Position numbers and translations under genes: made by a program
In this document: piece after piece, positions 48,716 through 60,829 of the stretch
Layout of the letters: every line of letters begins with the position of its first letter
Numbering within the stretch: the first letter of the stretch is position 1
Source of the DNA: Paracidovorax anthurii
GTDB lineage: Bacteria > Pseudomonadota > Gammaproteobacteria > Burkholderiales > Burkholderiaceae_C
Assembly (NCBI RefSeq): GCF_003269065.1
Contig: NZ_QLTA01000007.1
Location: forward strand, 1-64,000
Length of the DNA: 64,000 nucleotides
Reading direction: 5' to 3'
The notes under the pieces: model-generated
Told to the model about the DNA's origin: nothing
Databases searched by the model: none
What the model saw: only the letters and a program-made list of their open reading frames with translations

Positions 48716-50149
48716 ATGAACCCACGTGCATTCACCCTGGGCCTGGCGTGCATGGCCGCCCTCGTCTCCCTCGCTCCGGCCGGCGCCGGCGCGCAGGGCC
48801 TGCGCTCCCCGGGCGGTTCCGGGCTGTCGGCACCCTCCTCGGCCGCGCCGTCGCTGCGCGCCGCCCCGTCGATCGCGCTGCCCGACCCCGGCGCCTCCCG
48901 CGGCCCGGCCGCGACCCGGCAGGCCGACTACATCGTGGCCGTGGTCAACACCGAGCCGCTCACCAACAACGAAGTGCAGGCCCGCGTCCTGCGCCTGGAG
49001 CACCAGCTCGCCGCGCAGGGCGGCGAGCAGCCCTCGCGCCAGGTCCTGGTGCGCGAGGTGCTCGAACGCCTCATCAACGAGAAGATCCAGGTGCAGATGG
49101 CCACGGAAAGCGGCCTCAAGGTGGATGACTTCGCCATCTCCCAGGCCGAGCAGTCCGTGGCCCGCCAGAACAACGTGAGCATCGAGGAGATGCACCGCCG
49201 CCTCGCCGCCGACGGCATCAGCACGGACCGCTTCCGCACCGAGCTGCGCAACCAGCTGCTGATCCAGCGCCTGCGCGAGCGCGACGTGGAGTCGCGCGTG
49301 CGCGTGAGCGACGTCGAGGTCGATCAGTACATGCGCGAGCAGCAACAGACCTCCGCGGCCGACCTCTCCAAGATCGAGCTCAACCTCGGCCACATCCTCG
49401 TCACCGTGCCCGAGAATGCCACGCCGGACGTGGTGGAGCAGCGCCGCCAGCGCGCCCAGCAGGCGGCCGACAAGGTGCGCGGCGGCGAAGACTTCGGGCA
49501 GGTGGCGCGCGAGTTCTCCGACGCTCCCGGAAGCGCCAACGGCGGCCAGCTCGGCCTGCGCCCGGCCGACCGCTATCCCGAGCTGTTCCTGCGCTCCACC
49601 CAGCAGCTGCCGGTGGGCGGCATCGCCGGCCCGGTGCGCTCGCCCGCGGGCTTCCACGTGCTCAAGGTGATCGAGCGCTCGCGCGCGGGCATCCCCAACA
49701 CGGCCGTGCAGACCCATGCCCGCCACATCCTGCTGCGCGCCGGCCCGCAGCTGAGCGAATCCGCGGCCGCCGAGCGGCTGGCCGAGTACCGCCGCCGCGT
49801 CGTCTCCGGCCAGGCCGACTTCGCCACGCTCGCGCGCGAATACTCGCAGGACGGCAGCGCCAAGCAGGGCGGCGACCTCGGCTGGGCCGGCCCGGGTCGC
49901 TACGTGCCCGAATTCGAGGAGGCGCTCGACGCGCTCAAGCCGGGCGAGATCAGCCCGCCCGTGGTGTCGCGCTTCGGCGTGCACCTGATCCAGCTGCTGG
50001 AGCGCCGCGAGGCCAAGCTCACGCAGCGCGAGCAGCGCGACATGGTCCGCGACACCGTGCGCGAGAAGAAGCTCGACGAGGCCTTCGCCACTTGGGCGCA
50101 GGAGGCCCGTGCTCGCGCGTACGTGGAGTACCGCGACGCGCCCCAATGA
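48716..50149 (+). CDS. surA: periplasmic peptidyl-prolyl isomerase/chaperone SurA
   Basis: A 477-residue periplasmic chaperone for outer-membrane proteins. A signal peptide ends near 'GAGAQG'. The SurA N-domain starts '[21 protein letters not shown]'. Two parvulin-type domains follow ('[14 protein letters not shown]...', '[14 protein letters not shown]...[20 protein letters not shown]'). The Ala/Ser/Pro-rich linker after the signal peptide is long. It lies 41 bases after lptD, one of its main clients, and overlaps rsmA by ATGA. Confidence 0.95.
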   Translation: MNPRAFTLGLACMAALVSLAPAGAGAQGLRSPGGSGLSAPSSAAPSLRAAPSIALPDPGASRGPAATRQADYIVAVVNTEPLTNNEVQARVLRLEHQLAAQGGEQPSRQVLVREVLERLINEKIQVQMATESGLKVDDFAISQAEQSVARQNNVSIEEMHRRLAADGISTDRFRTELRNQLLIQRLRERDVESRVRVSDVEVDQYMREQQQTSAADLSKIELNLGHILVTVPENATPDVVEQRRQRAQQAADKVRGGEDFGQVAREFSDAPGSANGGQLGLRPADRYPELFLRSTQQLPVGGIAGPVRSPAGFHVLKVIERSRAGIPNTAVQTHARHILLRAGPQLSESAAAERLAEYRRRVVSGQADFATLAREYSQDGSAKQGGDLGWAGPGRYVPEFEEALDALKPGEISPPVVSRFGVHLIQLLERREAKLTQREQRDMVRDTVREKKLDEAFATWAQEARARAYVEYRDAPQ

Positions 50150-50907
50150 AGCCGCACATCCCGCGCAAGCGCTTCGGCCAGCACTTCCTGGCCGACCAGG
50201 CCATCATCGACGCCATCGTGCGCGCCATCGCGCCTGCGCCCGGCCAGCCGATGGTCGAGATCGGCCCGGGGCTGGCCGCGCTCACGCAGCCGCTGGTGGA
50301 GCGGCTGGGGCGCCTCACCGTCGTCGAGCTGGACCGCGACCTCGCCGCGCGCCTGCGCGCGCATGGCCAGCTCGACGTGATCGAGTCCGACGTGCTCAAG
50401 GTGGACTTCACCGCCGTTGCTGCCGCGCTGGGCGCCGGCAGGGTCCGGGTCGTCGGCAACCTGCCCTACAACATCTCCACGCCCATCCTCTTCCATCTGC
50501 TGGACCACGTGCAGGCCATCGAGGACCAGCACTTCATGCTCCAGAAGGAAGTCATCGACCGCATGGTGGCCGCGCCGGCCACCGCCGCCTACGGGCGGCT
50601 GTCGGTCATGCTGCAGTGGCGCTATGCGATGGAGGACGTGCTCTTCGTGCCGCCCGAAAGCTTCGATCCGCCCCCGCGCGTGGACAGTGCCGTGGTGCGC
50701 ATGGTCCCGCACGCCCGGCCGGCGTCCGTGGCGCCGGAACTGCTGTCCGAGCTGGTGCAGGTGGCGTTCAGCCAGCGGCGCAAGCTGCTGCGCCATACGC
50801 TGGGCCGGTGGCTCGAAGCCCGGGCCTTTGCCGGAACCTTCGATACCCAGCGCCGCGCCGAAGAGGTGCCGGTGCAGGAATACGTGGATCTGGCCCTGGC
50901 CCTGTGA
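50146..50907 (+). CDS. rsmA: 16S rRNA (adenine1518/1519-N6)-dimethyltransferase
   Basis: Dimethylates two adjacent adenines in helix 45 of 16S rRNA. The 253-residue product has '[15 protein letters not shown]', the SAM loop '[14 protein letters not shown]', the catalytic 'NLPYNIS' and '[13 protein letters not shown]'. It overlaps surA by four bases. The order lptD-surA-(pdxA)-rsmA is common; pdxA is absent here. Confidence 0.97.
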   Translation: MKPHIPRKRFGQHFLADQAIIDAIVRAIAPAPGQPMVEIGPGLAALTQPLVERLGRLTVVELDRDLAARLRAHGQLDVIESDVLKVDFTAVAAALGAGRVRVVGNLPYNISTPILFHLLDHVQAIEDQHFMLQKEVIDRMVAAPATAAYGRLSVMLQWRYAMEDVLFVPPESFDPPPRVDSAVVRMVPHARPASVAPELLSELVQVAFSQRRKLLRHTLGRWLEARAFAGTFDTQRRAEEVPVQEYVDLALAL

Positions 50908-50937
50908 CGTCCGTGCGGGGCGGGGCAGAAAAAGGCA

Positions 50938-50957
50938 AGGCCGCCCGGGGGCGGCCT
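50938..50957. terminator. GC-rich hairpin between convergent rsmA and the RNase/barstar genes
   Basis: AGGCCGCC and GGCGGCCT form an 8-bp stem with a CGGG loop. A T-rich stretch follows on the minus strand after a few bases, but none on the plus strand. It is a likely terminator, weak for rsmA. Confidence 0.5.
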
Positions 50958-51014
50958 GGGGTCAGGGAACGCGCCACCGCGCGGTGGCCCGCGCGCGGCT
51001 TGGCGCGGCCGGCG

Positions 51015-51224
51015 TCAGGCCGCGGCGAGCCAGTAGCCTGCGTTGAACGGGCTGCTCATGCGAAGGGCAAGCGGGGAGACGTCCACGAGCTTGTCCGTGG
51101 GCATCTTCTCGGCGCCGGAATCGAGGGTGATTTCGATGGGCTCTGCGGCGGCGTCGTTAGCCTCGTTCGCCCGTTCTGCCTGGCTGGTGGATGCAGAACG
51201 GGCTACAGAAAAGAATAGAAGCAC
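51015..51224 (-). CDS. possible 69-residue protein overlapping the barstar gene
   Basis: A frame from a GTG at 51224, overlapping the barstar stop by 22 bases, encodes 69 residues ending 'MSSPFNAGYWLAAA'. An acidic middle ('ANDAAAEPIEITLDSGAEK') and no SD are seen; a shorter start at an internal ATG ('MPTDKLVDV') is possible. I do not recognise it. It fills the space between barstar and the convergent rsmA and ends with a near-terminal hairpin, so it could be a third member of the RNase/inhibitor unit or non-coding. Confidence 0.35.
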   Translation of the reverse strand: MLLFFSVARSASTSQAERANEANDAAAEPIEITLDSGAEKMPTDKLVDVSPLALRMSSPFNAGYWLAAA

Positions 51225-51628
51225 CGGAAGGGGATTTTTCGGTCACCCCAGTAATCTGCCGTCTCGCGGAAGATGTCCAGCAGTTGCTCGCGCACTTCCT
51301 TGTCGAACTTCACGGTGGTGGGGATCTGCTCCAGCACCACGATGAAACCCGGCTGCGGGCCCGATTTGTGCAGGGGATCGGTCATGCAGTCGTACAGCGC
51401 ATCGAAATTTTTGCCGAAGTGCGCCGGGAACATGAACTGGCTGGCGATCAGCTCCAGGATGTCCTGCTTGGTCTGGGCGTGCGCGAGGTTGGCATACAGG
51501 AAGTGCTGGCCCAGCGACTGGGCGGATGCCTGCAGGTCCTGCACGCGGAAAGCGCGGATCGACTGCACGATGTTGGGGCGTACGCCGCGCAAGGGGTTGT
51601 CCTGGTTGTTACGAAGTGGCATTTCCAT
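51203..51628 (-). CDS. barstar-family ribonuclease inhibitor
   Basis: A 141-residue cytoplasmic protein with the barstar core 'FPAHFGKNFDALYDCMTD' (the helix that plugs barnase) and a C-terminal 'DYWGDRKIPFRCFYSFL'. It is longer than Bacillus barstar (90) because of an N-terminal extension. It lies 141 bases downstream of a barnase-like secreted RNase on the same strand, so it is the expected immunity partner. Start at 51628 ('MEMPLRNNQ'); the next ATG two codons on is equally possible. Confidence 0.9.
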   Translation of the reverse strand: MEMPLRNNQDNPLRGVRPNIVQSIRAFRVQDLQASAQSLGQHFLYANLAHAQTKQDILELIASQFMFPAHFGKNFDALYDCMTDPLHKSGPQPGFIVVLEQIPTTVKFDKEVREQLLDIFRETADYWGDRKIPFRCFYSFL

Positions 51629-51769
51629 CTCCGCTGCTCTTTCTTTATGTGGTCACCAATGAGGGATATCGTTGGAAGAGCGCCAGAAGCGCGTCTTCTC
51701 AAGAAGGGAGTCGGCAGGCCTGCAATCGTTCAGTGCGTCGCGCCCATGCCGGCTGGCACACGGGCGGCG

Positions 51770-52174
51770 TCATTCGACGATTTTCCGAAAACTCGCGTAG
51801 TGGTCGCTGGTGTAGTAGCAGGCGTCCGGCGTGCGGGGCGGGCCCCCGCACACGATCCGGCGTGCGCCACGGTTGCGAGCCCCCGGCGTCCTGACGGTGT
51901 ATTCCCGGTAATGGCCCCGCTTCTGCGCCGGCAGCAGGCGTTCCCGGTTGCCAAAGACGGTGCCGTCCTTGTCGTAGGGGAAAGGGCCGCCTTCGCGGAT
52001 CAGCCCGAAGGTCGTGCGCCCTTGCGGCGGCAGCTCTGCCAGTGCGATGGTGTCAATTCCGTCCGGAGACGGGGCATTCCGGGCTTCCCCCGTAATGGGT
52101 GCCAGAACAAACGCGGCACCCAGAGCGCACGCAATACCTGCCTTGTACGCCCGGATGGCAATGGCCTTCAGCAT
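51770..52174 (-). CDS. secreted barnase-type ribonuclease
   Basis: A 134-residue guanyl-preferring RNase with signal peptide 'MLKAIAIRAYKAGIACALGAAF...TGEA'. The mature enzyme keeps the barnase active-site pattern: Glu in 'HYREYTV', Arg in 'RGARRIVCGG' and His in 'YTSDHYASF'. The substrate-binding 'PFPYDKDGTVFGNRERLLP' is also present. Two Cys ('VCGG', 'DACYY') may form a disulfide. The ATG at 52174 has an AAAGGTG SD; a TTG one codon upstream is less likely. With the adjacent barstar it forms a toxin/immunity pair; the target (rival cells or RNA scavenging) is unknown. Confidence 0.9.
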   Translation of the reverse strand: MLKAIAIRAYKAGIACALGAAFVLAPITGEARNAPSPDGIDTIALAELPPQGRTTFGLIREGGPFPYDKDGTVFGNRERLLPAQKRGHYREYTVRTPGARNRGARRIVCGGPPRTPDACYYTSDHYASFRKIVE

Positions 52175-52241
52175 CAACTACACCTTTCAGAAACTACGGG
52201 TTTACCCGAAATTTCGAGCCAGTAGTGTGACGGAAAGACCC

Positions 52242-52281
52242 CCAAAAAGCAAGCGCCTGCCCAAAAAATGGGCAGGCGCTT
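52242..52281 (-). terminator. strong terminator after maeB
   Basis: A perfect 12-bp stem AAGCGCCTGCCC / GGGCAGGCGCTT (52251-52262 with 52270-52281) with a 7-base loop is followed on the minus strand by TTTTT. It ends maeB transcription before the RNase gene. Confidence 0.88.
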
Positions 52282-52329
52282 GCAAGGTTTGCATTCGCTA
52301 AAAGTTAGCGCTTGCTATGGCGAAGCGCT

Positions 52330-54642
52330 TCAGCGAGCGGCGTTGGCATCCGCCACGGTGAGAGCTGTCATGTTGACGATGCGGCGCACGGTGGCGCTGG
52401 CCGTCAGGATGTGCACCGGCTCGGCCGCGCCCAGCAGCACGGGGCCGATGGCGATGCCGCCGCCGGCCGCCGTCTTGAGCAGGTTGTAGGAAATGTTGGC
52501 CGCGTCGATGTTGGGCAGCACCAGCAGGTTGGCGCTGCCCGCCAGCGTGCTGTGGGGCATGACGTTGGCGCGTTGCGCGGCATCCAGCGCCACGTCGCCG
52601 TGCATCTCGCCGTCCACCTCCAGCCAGGGGGCCTGTACGCGCAGCAGCTCCAGCGTCTGGCGCATCTTGACGGCGCTCGGCTGGTTGCTGCTGCCGAAGT
52701 TGGAGTGCGACAGCAGCGCGGCCTTGGGCTTGATGCCGAAGCGCATCATCTCCTCGGCGGCCATCACCGTGATCTCCGCGAGCTGCTCGGCCGTGGGGTC
52801 GTAGTTGACGTGCGTATCGACCAGGAACACCTGGCGGTCGGGCAGCAGCAGGCCGTTCATGCAGGCGTAGGTGTTGACGCCCGCGCGCTTGCCGATCACC
52901 TGGTCGATGTAGTTCAGGTGCAGCGCCGTGTGGCCCCAGGTGCCGACGATGAGGCCGTCCACCTCGCCCTTGTGCAGCAGCATGGAGCCGATGAGCGCGA
53001 GGCGGCGGCGCATCTCGATCTTGGCGATCGGCACGGTGATGCCCTTGCGCTCGGTCATGCGGTGGTAGGTCTGCCAGAAGTCGCGGTAGCGGTGGTCGTT
53101 CTCGACGTTCACCACGTCGTAGTCCACGCCTTCCTTCAGGCGCAGGCTGAACTTCTCGATGCGCTGGGCGATGATGGCCGGGCGGCCGATGAGCGTGGGG
53201 CGGGCGATCTTCTCGTCCACCACGATCTGGGCGGCGCGCAGCACGCGCTCTTCCTCGCCCTCGGCATAGGCCACGCGCTTCTTCGTGGCCAGCTTGGCGG
53301 CCGTGAAGATGGGCTTCATGGTGGTGCCCGAGGCGTAGACGAAGGTCTGCAGGTGGTCGCGGTAGGCGTCCATGTCCGCGATGGGGCGCTGCGCCACGCC
53401 GCTGTCGGCCGCGGCCTGGGCCACGGCCGGCGCGATCTTCATCATCAGGCGCGGGTCGAACGGCTTGGGGATGAGGTATTCGGGGCCGAAGGCGAGCTGC
53501 TCGCCCACGTAGGCGGCGGCCACCACTTCGCTCTGCTCGGCCTGGGCCAGCTCGGCGATGGCGTGCACGGCGGCGATTTCCATCTCCAGCGTGATCGTGG
53601 TCGCGCCGCAATCGAGCGCGCCGCGGAAGATGTACGGGAAGCACAGGACGTTGTTGACCTGGTTCGGGTAGTCCGTGCGGCCCGTGGCCATGATGGCGTC
53701 GTCGCGCACGGCCTTGACGTCCTCGGGCGCGATCTCGGGGTTGGGGTTGGCCAGGGCCAGGATCAGCGGGCGGGCCGCCATCGTGCGCACCATGTCCTGC
53801 TTGAGCACGCCGCCGGCCGAGAGGCCCAGGAACACGTCGGCGCCCGCGATGACTTCCGCCAGCTTGCGCGCGTCGGTCTTTTGCGCGAACTGGGCCTTGT
53901 CTTCGTCCATGAGCTCGGTGCGGCCTTCGTAGACCACGCCGGCCAGATCCGTCACCCAGATGTTCTCGCGCGGGATGCCGAGCTTCACCAGCAGGCCCAG
54001 GCAGGCGAGCGCCGCGGCGCCGGCGCCGGAGGTGACGAGCTTGACCTGGGAGAGATCCTTGCCGACCACCTTCAGGCCGTTGAGGATGGCCGCGCCCACC
54101 ACGATGGCGGTGCCGTGCTGGTCGTCGTGGAAGACCGGGATCTTCATGCGCTCGCGCAGCTTGCGCTCCACGTAGAAGCAGTCGGGCGCCTTGATGTCTT
54201 CGAGGTTGATGCCGCCGAAGGTGGGCTCCAGGCTGGCGATGATCTCGACCAGCTTCTCGGGGTCCTTCTCGTTGATCTCGATGTCGAACACGTCGATGCC
54301 CGAGAACTTCTTGAAGAGCACGCCCTTGCCCTCCATCACGGGCTTGCCGGCCAGCGCGCCGATGTCTCCCAGGCCCAGCACGGCGGTGCCGTTGGTGACC
54401 ACGCCCACGAGGTTGCCGCGCGCCGTGTACTTGAAGGCCGCTGCCGGGTCCTTGACGATTTCCTCGCAGGGGGCGGCCACGCCGGGCGAGTAGGCCAGCG
54501 CCAGGTCGTGCTGGTTGACCATCTGCTTGGTGGCGGCGATGGCGATCTTGCCGGGCTTGGGGAACTCGTGGTACTCGAGGGCTGCCTTGCGCAGCAGGGC
54601 ACGTTTGTCGGGCGCGGGGGTTGCCGGGTTGTTGTCGGACAT
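52330..54642 (-). CDS. maeB: NADP-dependent malic enzyme
   Basis: Converts malate to pyruvate, CO2 and NADPH. The 770-residue product has the malic-enzyme half ('[13 protein letters not shown]', 'DIFDIE'-like region, '[18 protein letters not shown]', 'ALANPNPEI') fused to a C-terminal phosphate-acetyltransferase-like domain ('[19 protein letters not shown]' onward), which is allosteric in MaeB. The ATG at 54642 has a GGAGAG SD. It stands alone, convergent with nothing immediate, and is closed by the terminator at 52242-52281. Confidence 0.95.
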   Translation of the reverse strand: MSDNNPATPAPDKRALLRKAALEYHEFPKPGKIAIAATKQMVNQHDLALAYSPGVAAPCEEIVKDPAAAFKYTARGNLVGVVTNGTAVLGLGDIGALAGKPVMEGKGVLFKKFSGIDVFDIEINEKDPEKLVEIIASLEPTFGGINLEDIKAPDCFYVERKLRERMKIPVFHDDQHGTAIVVGAAILNGLKVVGKDLSQVKLVTSGAGAAALACLGLLVKLGIPRENIWVTDLAGVVYEGRTELMDEDKAQFAQKTDARKLAEVIAGADVFLGLSAGGVLKQDMVRTMAARPLILALANPNPEIAPEDVKAVRDDAIMATGRTDYPNQVNNVLCFPYIFRGALDCGATTITLEMEIAAVHAIAELAQAEQSEVVAAAYVGEQLAFGPEYLIPKPFDPRLMMKIAPAVAQAAADSGVAQRPIADMDAYRDHLQTFVYASGTTMKPIFTAAKLATKKRVAYAEGEEERVLRAAQIVVDEKIARPTLIGRPAIIAQRIEKFSLRLKEGVDYDVVNVENDHRYRDFWQTYHRMTERKGITVPIAKIEMRRRLALIGSMLLHKGEVDGLIVGTWGHTALHLNYIDQVIGKRAGVNTYACMNGLLLPDRQVFLVDTHVNYDPTAEQLAEITVMAAEEMMRFGIKPKAALLSHSNFGSSNQPSAVKMRQTLELLRVQAPWLEVDGEMHGDVALDAAQRANVMPHSTLAGSANLLVLPNIDAANISYNLLKTAAGGGIAIGPVLLGAAEPVHILTASATVRRIVNMTALTVADANAAR

Positions 54643-54958
54643 CAAGCTCTCCAGCTCAGGGGACATTGGCGGGTGAAGGTGCGGATGCGGGTGCTGCGCT
54701 GCCAGGGCGCGAGGGGACGGATCCAGGCTCTCCGGGGTGTGCGATTGTAGACAGCCCACCACGCGGATCCGCCCGGCGGCGCCCCGGGGGCCCTGCCCGT
54801 TTGGATGGCGGACGGCTCTGCGTGGACAATCGGTGTCTGCTGCGGCCTGCCCGCGCGATCCGGGAGGGATGGCGCGGCCCGGGCGCATCCTGCCAGGGCG
54901 CTGGCGCACCGCCGCCGTCCGCCCGTTTTCTTTTCCAGCCATCACAACAGGTGAATCG
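54643..54958. other. 316-bp gap between maeB and the OmpA-like lipoprotein gene
   Basis: This is a divergent promoter region for maeB and the lipoprotein. I see no gene and no clear promoter hexamers that stand out from the GC-rich background. Confidence 0.4.
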
Positions 54959-55435
54959 ATGCGTTCCATGCGTTCCTACAGCCAACTCTTGGGCCTTCTC
55001 TGCTGCGCCGTCGTGCTCGGCGGATGCGCGGGCGGCGCGCCCGGCCAGGCCGGCTCGGGTGCTCCCGCCGAGCCCCAGGCTCCGGCCGCCGCCCCGGCTC
55101 CCGCGCCGGCTCCGGAGCCGGCACCCGCTCCCGCCGCGCCGCGCGTGCCCGAGGACGGCACCATCGCCGAATTCACCGGCACGGACGCCACCCTGCCCCC
55201 CGAGGCGCTGGCGCTGCTGGACGTCGTGGCGGCCGACAAGTCGTCGGCCACCCAGCGCTGGGAGATCAAGGGCTACAGCGACCGCAAGGCCGTGAAGAAT
55301 GCCCGCGAGGTCGCGCTGGCCCGGGCCCTGGCCGTGCGCAAGGAACTGGTGGCGCGCGGCATCCCCACGCAGAACCTGCGCGTGATGTACAGCACCGCCC
55401 AGGAGCGCGAGGCGGTCACGGTGCTGCCGCGGTGA
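54959..55435 (+). CDS. small OmpA-like lipoprotein
   Basis: A 158-residue lipoprotein. The signal peptide ends in the lipobox 'VVLGGC' (the lipidated Cys is about residue 22). A Pro/Ala-rich linker leads to a C-terminal part 'RWEIKGYSDRKAVKNAREVALARALAVRKELVARGI' that resembles OmpA peptidoglycan-binding folds, although the full OmpA motif is not complete. It may tether the envelope. The ATG at 54959 is used; a second ATG is at 54968. Copy 2 of the 108-bp repeat starts 8 bases after its stop. Confidence 0.8.
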   Translation: MRSMRSYSQLLGLLCCAVVLGGCAGGAPGQAGSGAPAEPQAPAAAPAPAPAPEPAPAPAAPRVPEDGTIAEFTGTDATLPPEALALLDVVAADKSSATQRWEIKGYSDRKAVKNAREVALARALAVRKELVARGIPTQNLRVMYSTAQEREAVTVLPR

Positions 55436-55443
55436 TCTGATCC

Positions 55444-55549
55444 CCCCTGAGTCGCCTTCGGCGCCTTCCCCCCCCCGGAGGGGGGACGACGCCTGCGGCC
55501 GGGCGGAGCCCGCTCCGCGGCGTCTGCTGGCGTGGCCTGCTCCGCGGCC
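55444..55549 (+). repeat. dispersed ~108-bp GC-rich repeat, copy 2
   Basis: This aligns with 31021-31130 over its whole length, with the shared 'GCTGGCGTGGCCTGCTCCGC' core and matching GC-rich hairpins. It lies between convergent genes (the lipoprotein gene and mmsA). Confidence 0.75.
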
Positions 55550-55682
55550 ATTGGACGGGAAAGCTCTGCCCGTTCCAGGCGCGGCGGACGGAGCGGGCTT
55601 CTGCAGAAGGTGGCGCCAGCGGCGTTGCCGTTCTGCCATCCTTCCGCGCTGGGCTTCCCGCCTGGGGCCCGCCGCGTCGGCG

Positions 55683-57200
<1,518 letters not shown>

Positions 57201-57215
57201 GGTTCGGAGTCGATC

Positions 57216-57260
57216 AAGCCGTATGTCGGCGGTTTTGCTGAATACTTTGCTATTGAAAAG
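57216..57260 (-). repeat. dispersed ~53-bp intergenic repeat, copy D
   Basis: On the minus strand it reads 'CAATAGCAAAGTATTCAGCAA', then '..CGCCGACATACGGC', closest to copy A. It fills most of the gap between the aminotransferase stop and the mmsA start. Confidence 0.75.
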
Positions 57261-57274
57261 TGAGTGAATGGCGG

Positions 57275-58642
<1,368 letters not shown>

Positions 58643-58768
58643 GGTCGGTCCCTCAGGGCGGAAGGGGGGAGGAAAAAGAGAAGCGAGGGCCCCGCCGCAG
58701 CGGCAGCGGCGGGGTGGGCGCATCGCGCTGACGGGCCATTGTTCCGGCGGCCGATAATTCCTCAAATG

Positions 58769-58792
58769 GTCAAATATCCATGTTCACTTGAC
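58769..58792. promoter_or_regulatory. inverted repeat, probable LysR operator
   Basis: GTCAA (58769-58773) and TTGAC (58788-58792) are separated by 14 bases in an AT-rich patch, in the divergent gap six bases before the LysR start. LysR proteins bind such T-N11-A inverted sites; control of the aminotransferase-mmsA unit is inferred. Confidence 0.5.
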
Positions 58793-58797
58793 GATCC

Positions 58798-59754
58798 ATG
58801 CAAGTAAATCGCCCCCTTGCCCCACCCCCCGCCCGCGAGCGGGCCGTGCTCGGCCAGCTCGGCGACATGGACCTGCGGCTGCTGCAGGTGTTCAAGAGCG
58901 TGGTGGAGTGCGGCGGCATGGCGGCGGCCGAGCTGGAGCTGAACATCGGCACCAGCACCGTGAGCCGCCACATGAAGGACCTGGAGACGCGCCTGGGCCT
59001 CACGCTGTGCCGGCGCGGCCGCGCGGGCTTCGCGCTCACGCCCGAGGGCCAGCGGGTGTACGAGGAGACGCTGCGCCTGCTGGCCTCGGTGCGCAGCTTC
59101 CGCGACGGCATCGACGACATCCACGCGCGCATGGGCGGGCAACTGGCCGTGGCGGTGTTCGACAAGACCGCCAGCAACCCGGCCGCCCGCATCGGCGAGG
59201 CCATCGCCGCCTTCGCCCGGCAGGCGCCCGACGTGGAGCTGCAGCTCCACGTGGCCTCGATCAACGCCATCGAGCGCGGCGTGATCGACGGCAGCTACCA
59301 GGTGGGCATCATCCCCGCGCACCGCAGTTCGCAAAGCCTGCGCTACACCGAGCTGTTCGGCGAAACCATGCTGCTCTACTGCGGCCAGGGCCACCCGCTC
59401 TTCGGCGCCGACCACACCGCGCTGGACTGGGACGCCGTGCGCGCCCACCCCTTCGCGGGCCTGGGCTACCACTCGCCCAACATGGAACTGAGCCACCGCG
59501 CCCGGCTCACGCGCGCGGCCACGGGCTTCGACCAGGAATCGATCGCCACGCTGATCCTCTCGGGGCGCTACCTGGGCTTTTTGCCCGACCACTACGCCGA
59601 GGCCTTCGAGCGCCGCGGCCGCATGCAGGCGGTGCGGCCGGAACTGCTGCGCTATGAATGCCGGTTCGTGAGTCTGGTGCGGCGCTCGCCGGCGCCGTCA
59701 CGGGCGGCGCAGGCGTTCGGGGAATGCCTGGAGCGCGCGCACGCTGGAGCCTGA
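58798..59754 (+). CDS. LysR-family transcriptional regulator
   Basis: A 318-residue regulator. The N-terminal winged helix begins near residue 24 ('MDLRLLQVFKSVVECGGMAAAELELNIGTSTVSRHMKDLETRLGL'), after an unusual 23-residue Pro-rich head; an internal ATG at that Met could be the true start. The rest is a substrate-binding-like effector domain. It diverges from the aminotransferase and probably activates it in response to an amino-acid-type ligand. Confidence 0.88.
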   Translation: MQVNRPLAPPPARERAVLGQLGDMDLRLLQVFKSVVECGGMAAAELELNIGTSTVSRHMKDLETRLGLTLCRRGRAGFALTPEGQRVYEETLRLLASVRSFRDGIDDIHARMGGQLAVAVFDKTASNPAARIGEAIAAFARQAPDVELQLHVASINAIERGVIDGSYQVGIIPAHRSSQSLRYTELFGETMLLYCGQGHPLFGADHTALDWDAVRAHPFAGLGYHSPNMELSHRARLTRAATGFDQESIATLILSGRYLGFLPDHYAEAFERRGRMQAVRPELLRYECRFVSLVRRSPAPSRAAQAFGECLERAHAGA

Positions 59755-59761
59755 AGCGCCC

Positions 59762-60748
59762 TCAATCCGCCGACGCCCCCGACTTCTTCACCAGCGCCGC
59801 CCAGCGCGGGATCTCCCTGGCCATGTGCGCGGCCAGTTCCTCGGGGGTGCTGCCGACGATGGTCATGCCGAGCTGGTCCTGCAGCTTGGCCTGCACGTCG
59901 GGCTGCTTGAGCGCCTTGACGATCTCGGCGTTGAGGCGCTGCACGACGGGCTTGGGCGTGCCCTTGGGCGCGTAGACGGCCTGCCAGGAGGACATCTCGA
60001 AGCCGGCCACGCCGGACTCGATCATGGTCGGCAGCTCGGGCGCGAGGGGGATGCGCTTGCCCGTGGTCACGGCCAGCAGCTTCACGCGGCCGGCCTTGGC
60101 CAGGGGCAGGGCGGCGGTCATCTGGTCGAACATGAAGGACACCTGCCCGGCCGCCACGTCGGTGAGGGCGGGCGGCGTGCCCTTGTAGGGCACGTGGGTG
60201 AGCTTCACGCCGATGAGGTCGCCGAAGAGTTCTCCGGCCAGGTGCGTGGAGGTGCCCGCGCCGGAGGACGCGAACATGCGCTTGGCCGGGTCTTTCTTGA
60301 GCAGGGCGACGAGTTCCTGGACCGAGTTCACGCCCAGGTTGGGGTCGATGATGAGCACGTTGGGCAGCGTGGCCACGAGGGTGACGGGCTCGAAGTCGCG
60401 CACCGGGTCGTAGGGCAGCTTCTTGTAGAGGCTGGCGTTGATGGCATGGGTGCTGATGGTGCCGCCGAAGAGGGTGTAGCCGTCGGCCGGCGCCTTGGCC
60501 GCGTAGGCCGCGCCGATGCCGCCGCCCTGGCCGGGCTTGTTGTCCACCACCACGGCCTGCTTGAGCGATTCCTGCAGCTTGTTGGCGAGCACGCGGCCGA
60601 TGATGTCGGTGGAGCCGCCGGGGGTGAAGGGCACGACGTAGGTGATGGGCTTGGCGGCCGGCCATTCTTGCGCGTGGGCGCCCAGGGGAAGGGCGGTGGC
60701 GGCCAGGGCCGCGAGCGCGTGCAGCGCGTGGCGTCGATCGGGGTGCAT
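59762..60748 (-). CDS. Bug/TctC-type tripartite-transporter substrate-binding protein
   Basis: A 328-residue periplasmic binding protein of the Bug family that is massively expanded in Burkholderiales. The signal peptide is 'ALHALAALAATALPLGAHAQE'. Family signs are 'PITYVVPFTPGGSTDIIGRVLA', 'VVDNKPGQGGGIGA' and 'ADGYTLFGG'. It should bind a small carboxylate or related ligand. No TctA/TctB membrane genes are adjacent, so it is an orphan. The downstream-convergent LysR and the upstream RraA/dehydratase genes suggest a sugar-acid-type ligand. Confidence 0.9.
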   Translation of the reverse strand: MHPDRRHALHALAALAATALPLGAHAQEWPAAKPITYVVPFTPGGSTDIIGRVLANKLQESLKQAVVVDNKPGQGGGIGAAYAAKAPADGYTLFGGTISTHAINASLYKKLPYDPVRDFEPVTLVATLPNVLIIDPNLGVNSVQELVALLKKDPAKRMFASSGAGTSTHLAGELFGDLIGVKLTHVPYKGTPPALTDVAAGQVSFMFDQMTAALPLAKAGRVKLLAVTTGKRIPLAPELPTMIESGVAGFEMSSWQAVYAPKGTPKPVVQRLNAEIVKALKQPDVQAKLQDQLGMTIVGSTPEELAAHMAREIPRWAALVKKSGASAD

Positions 60749-60829
60749 GGTTTTGTCTCCTGCGGGTGGATGGGTGTCGTCGTTGTCGTTATGGAAAGCG
60801 AAAAAGCGGCGGCGCGGCGCCGGCGCGGC

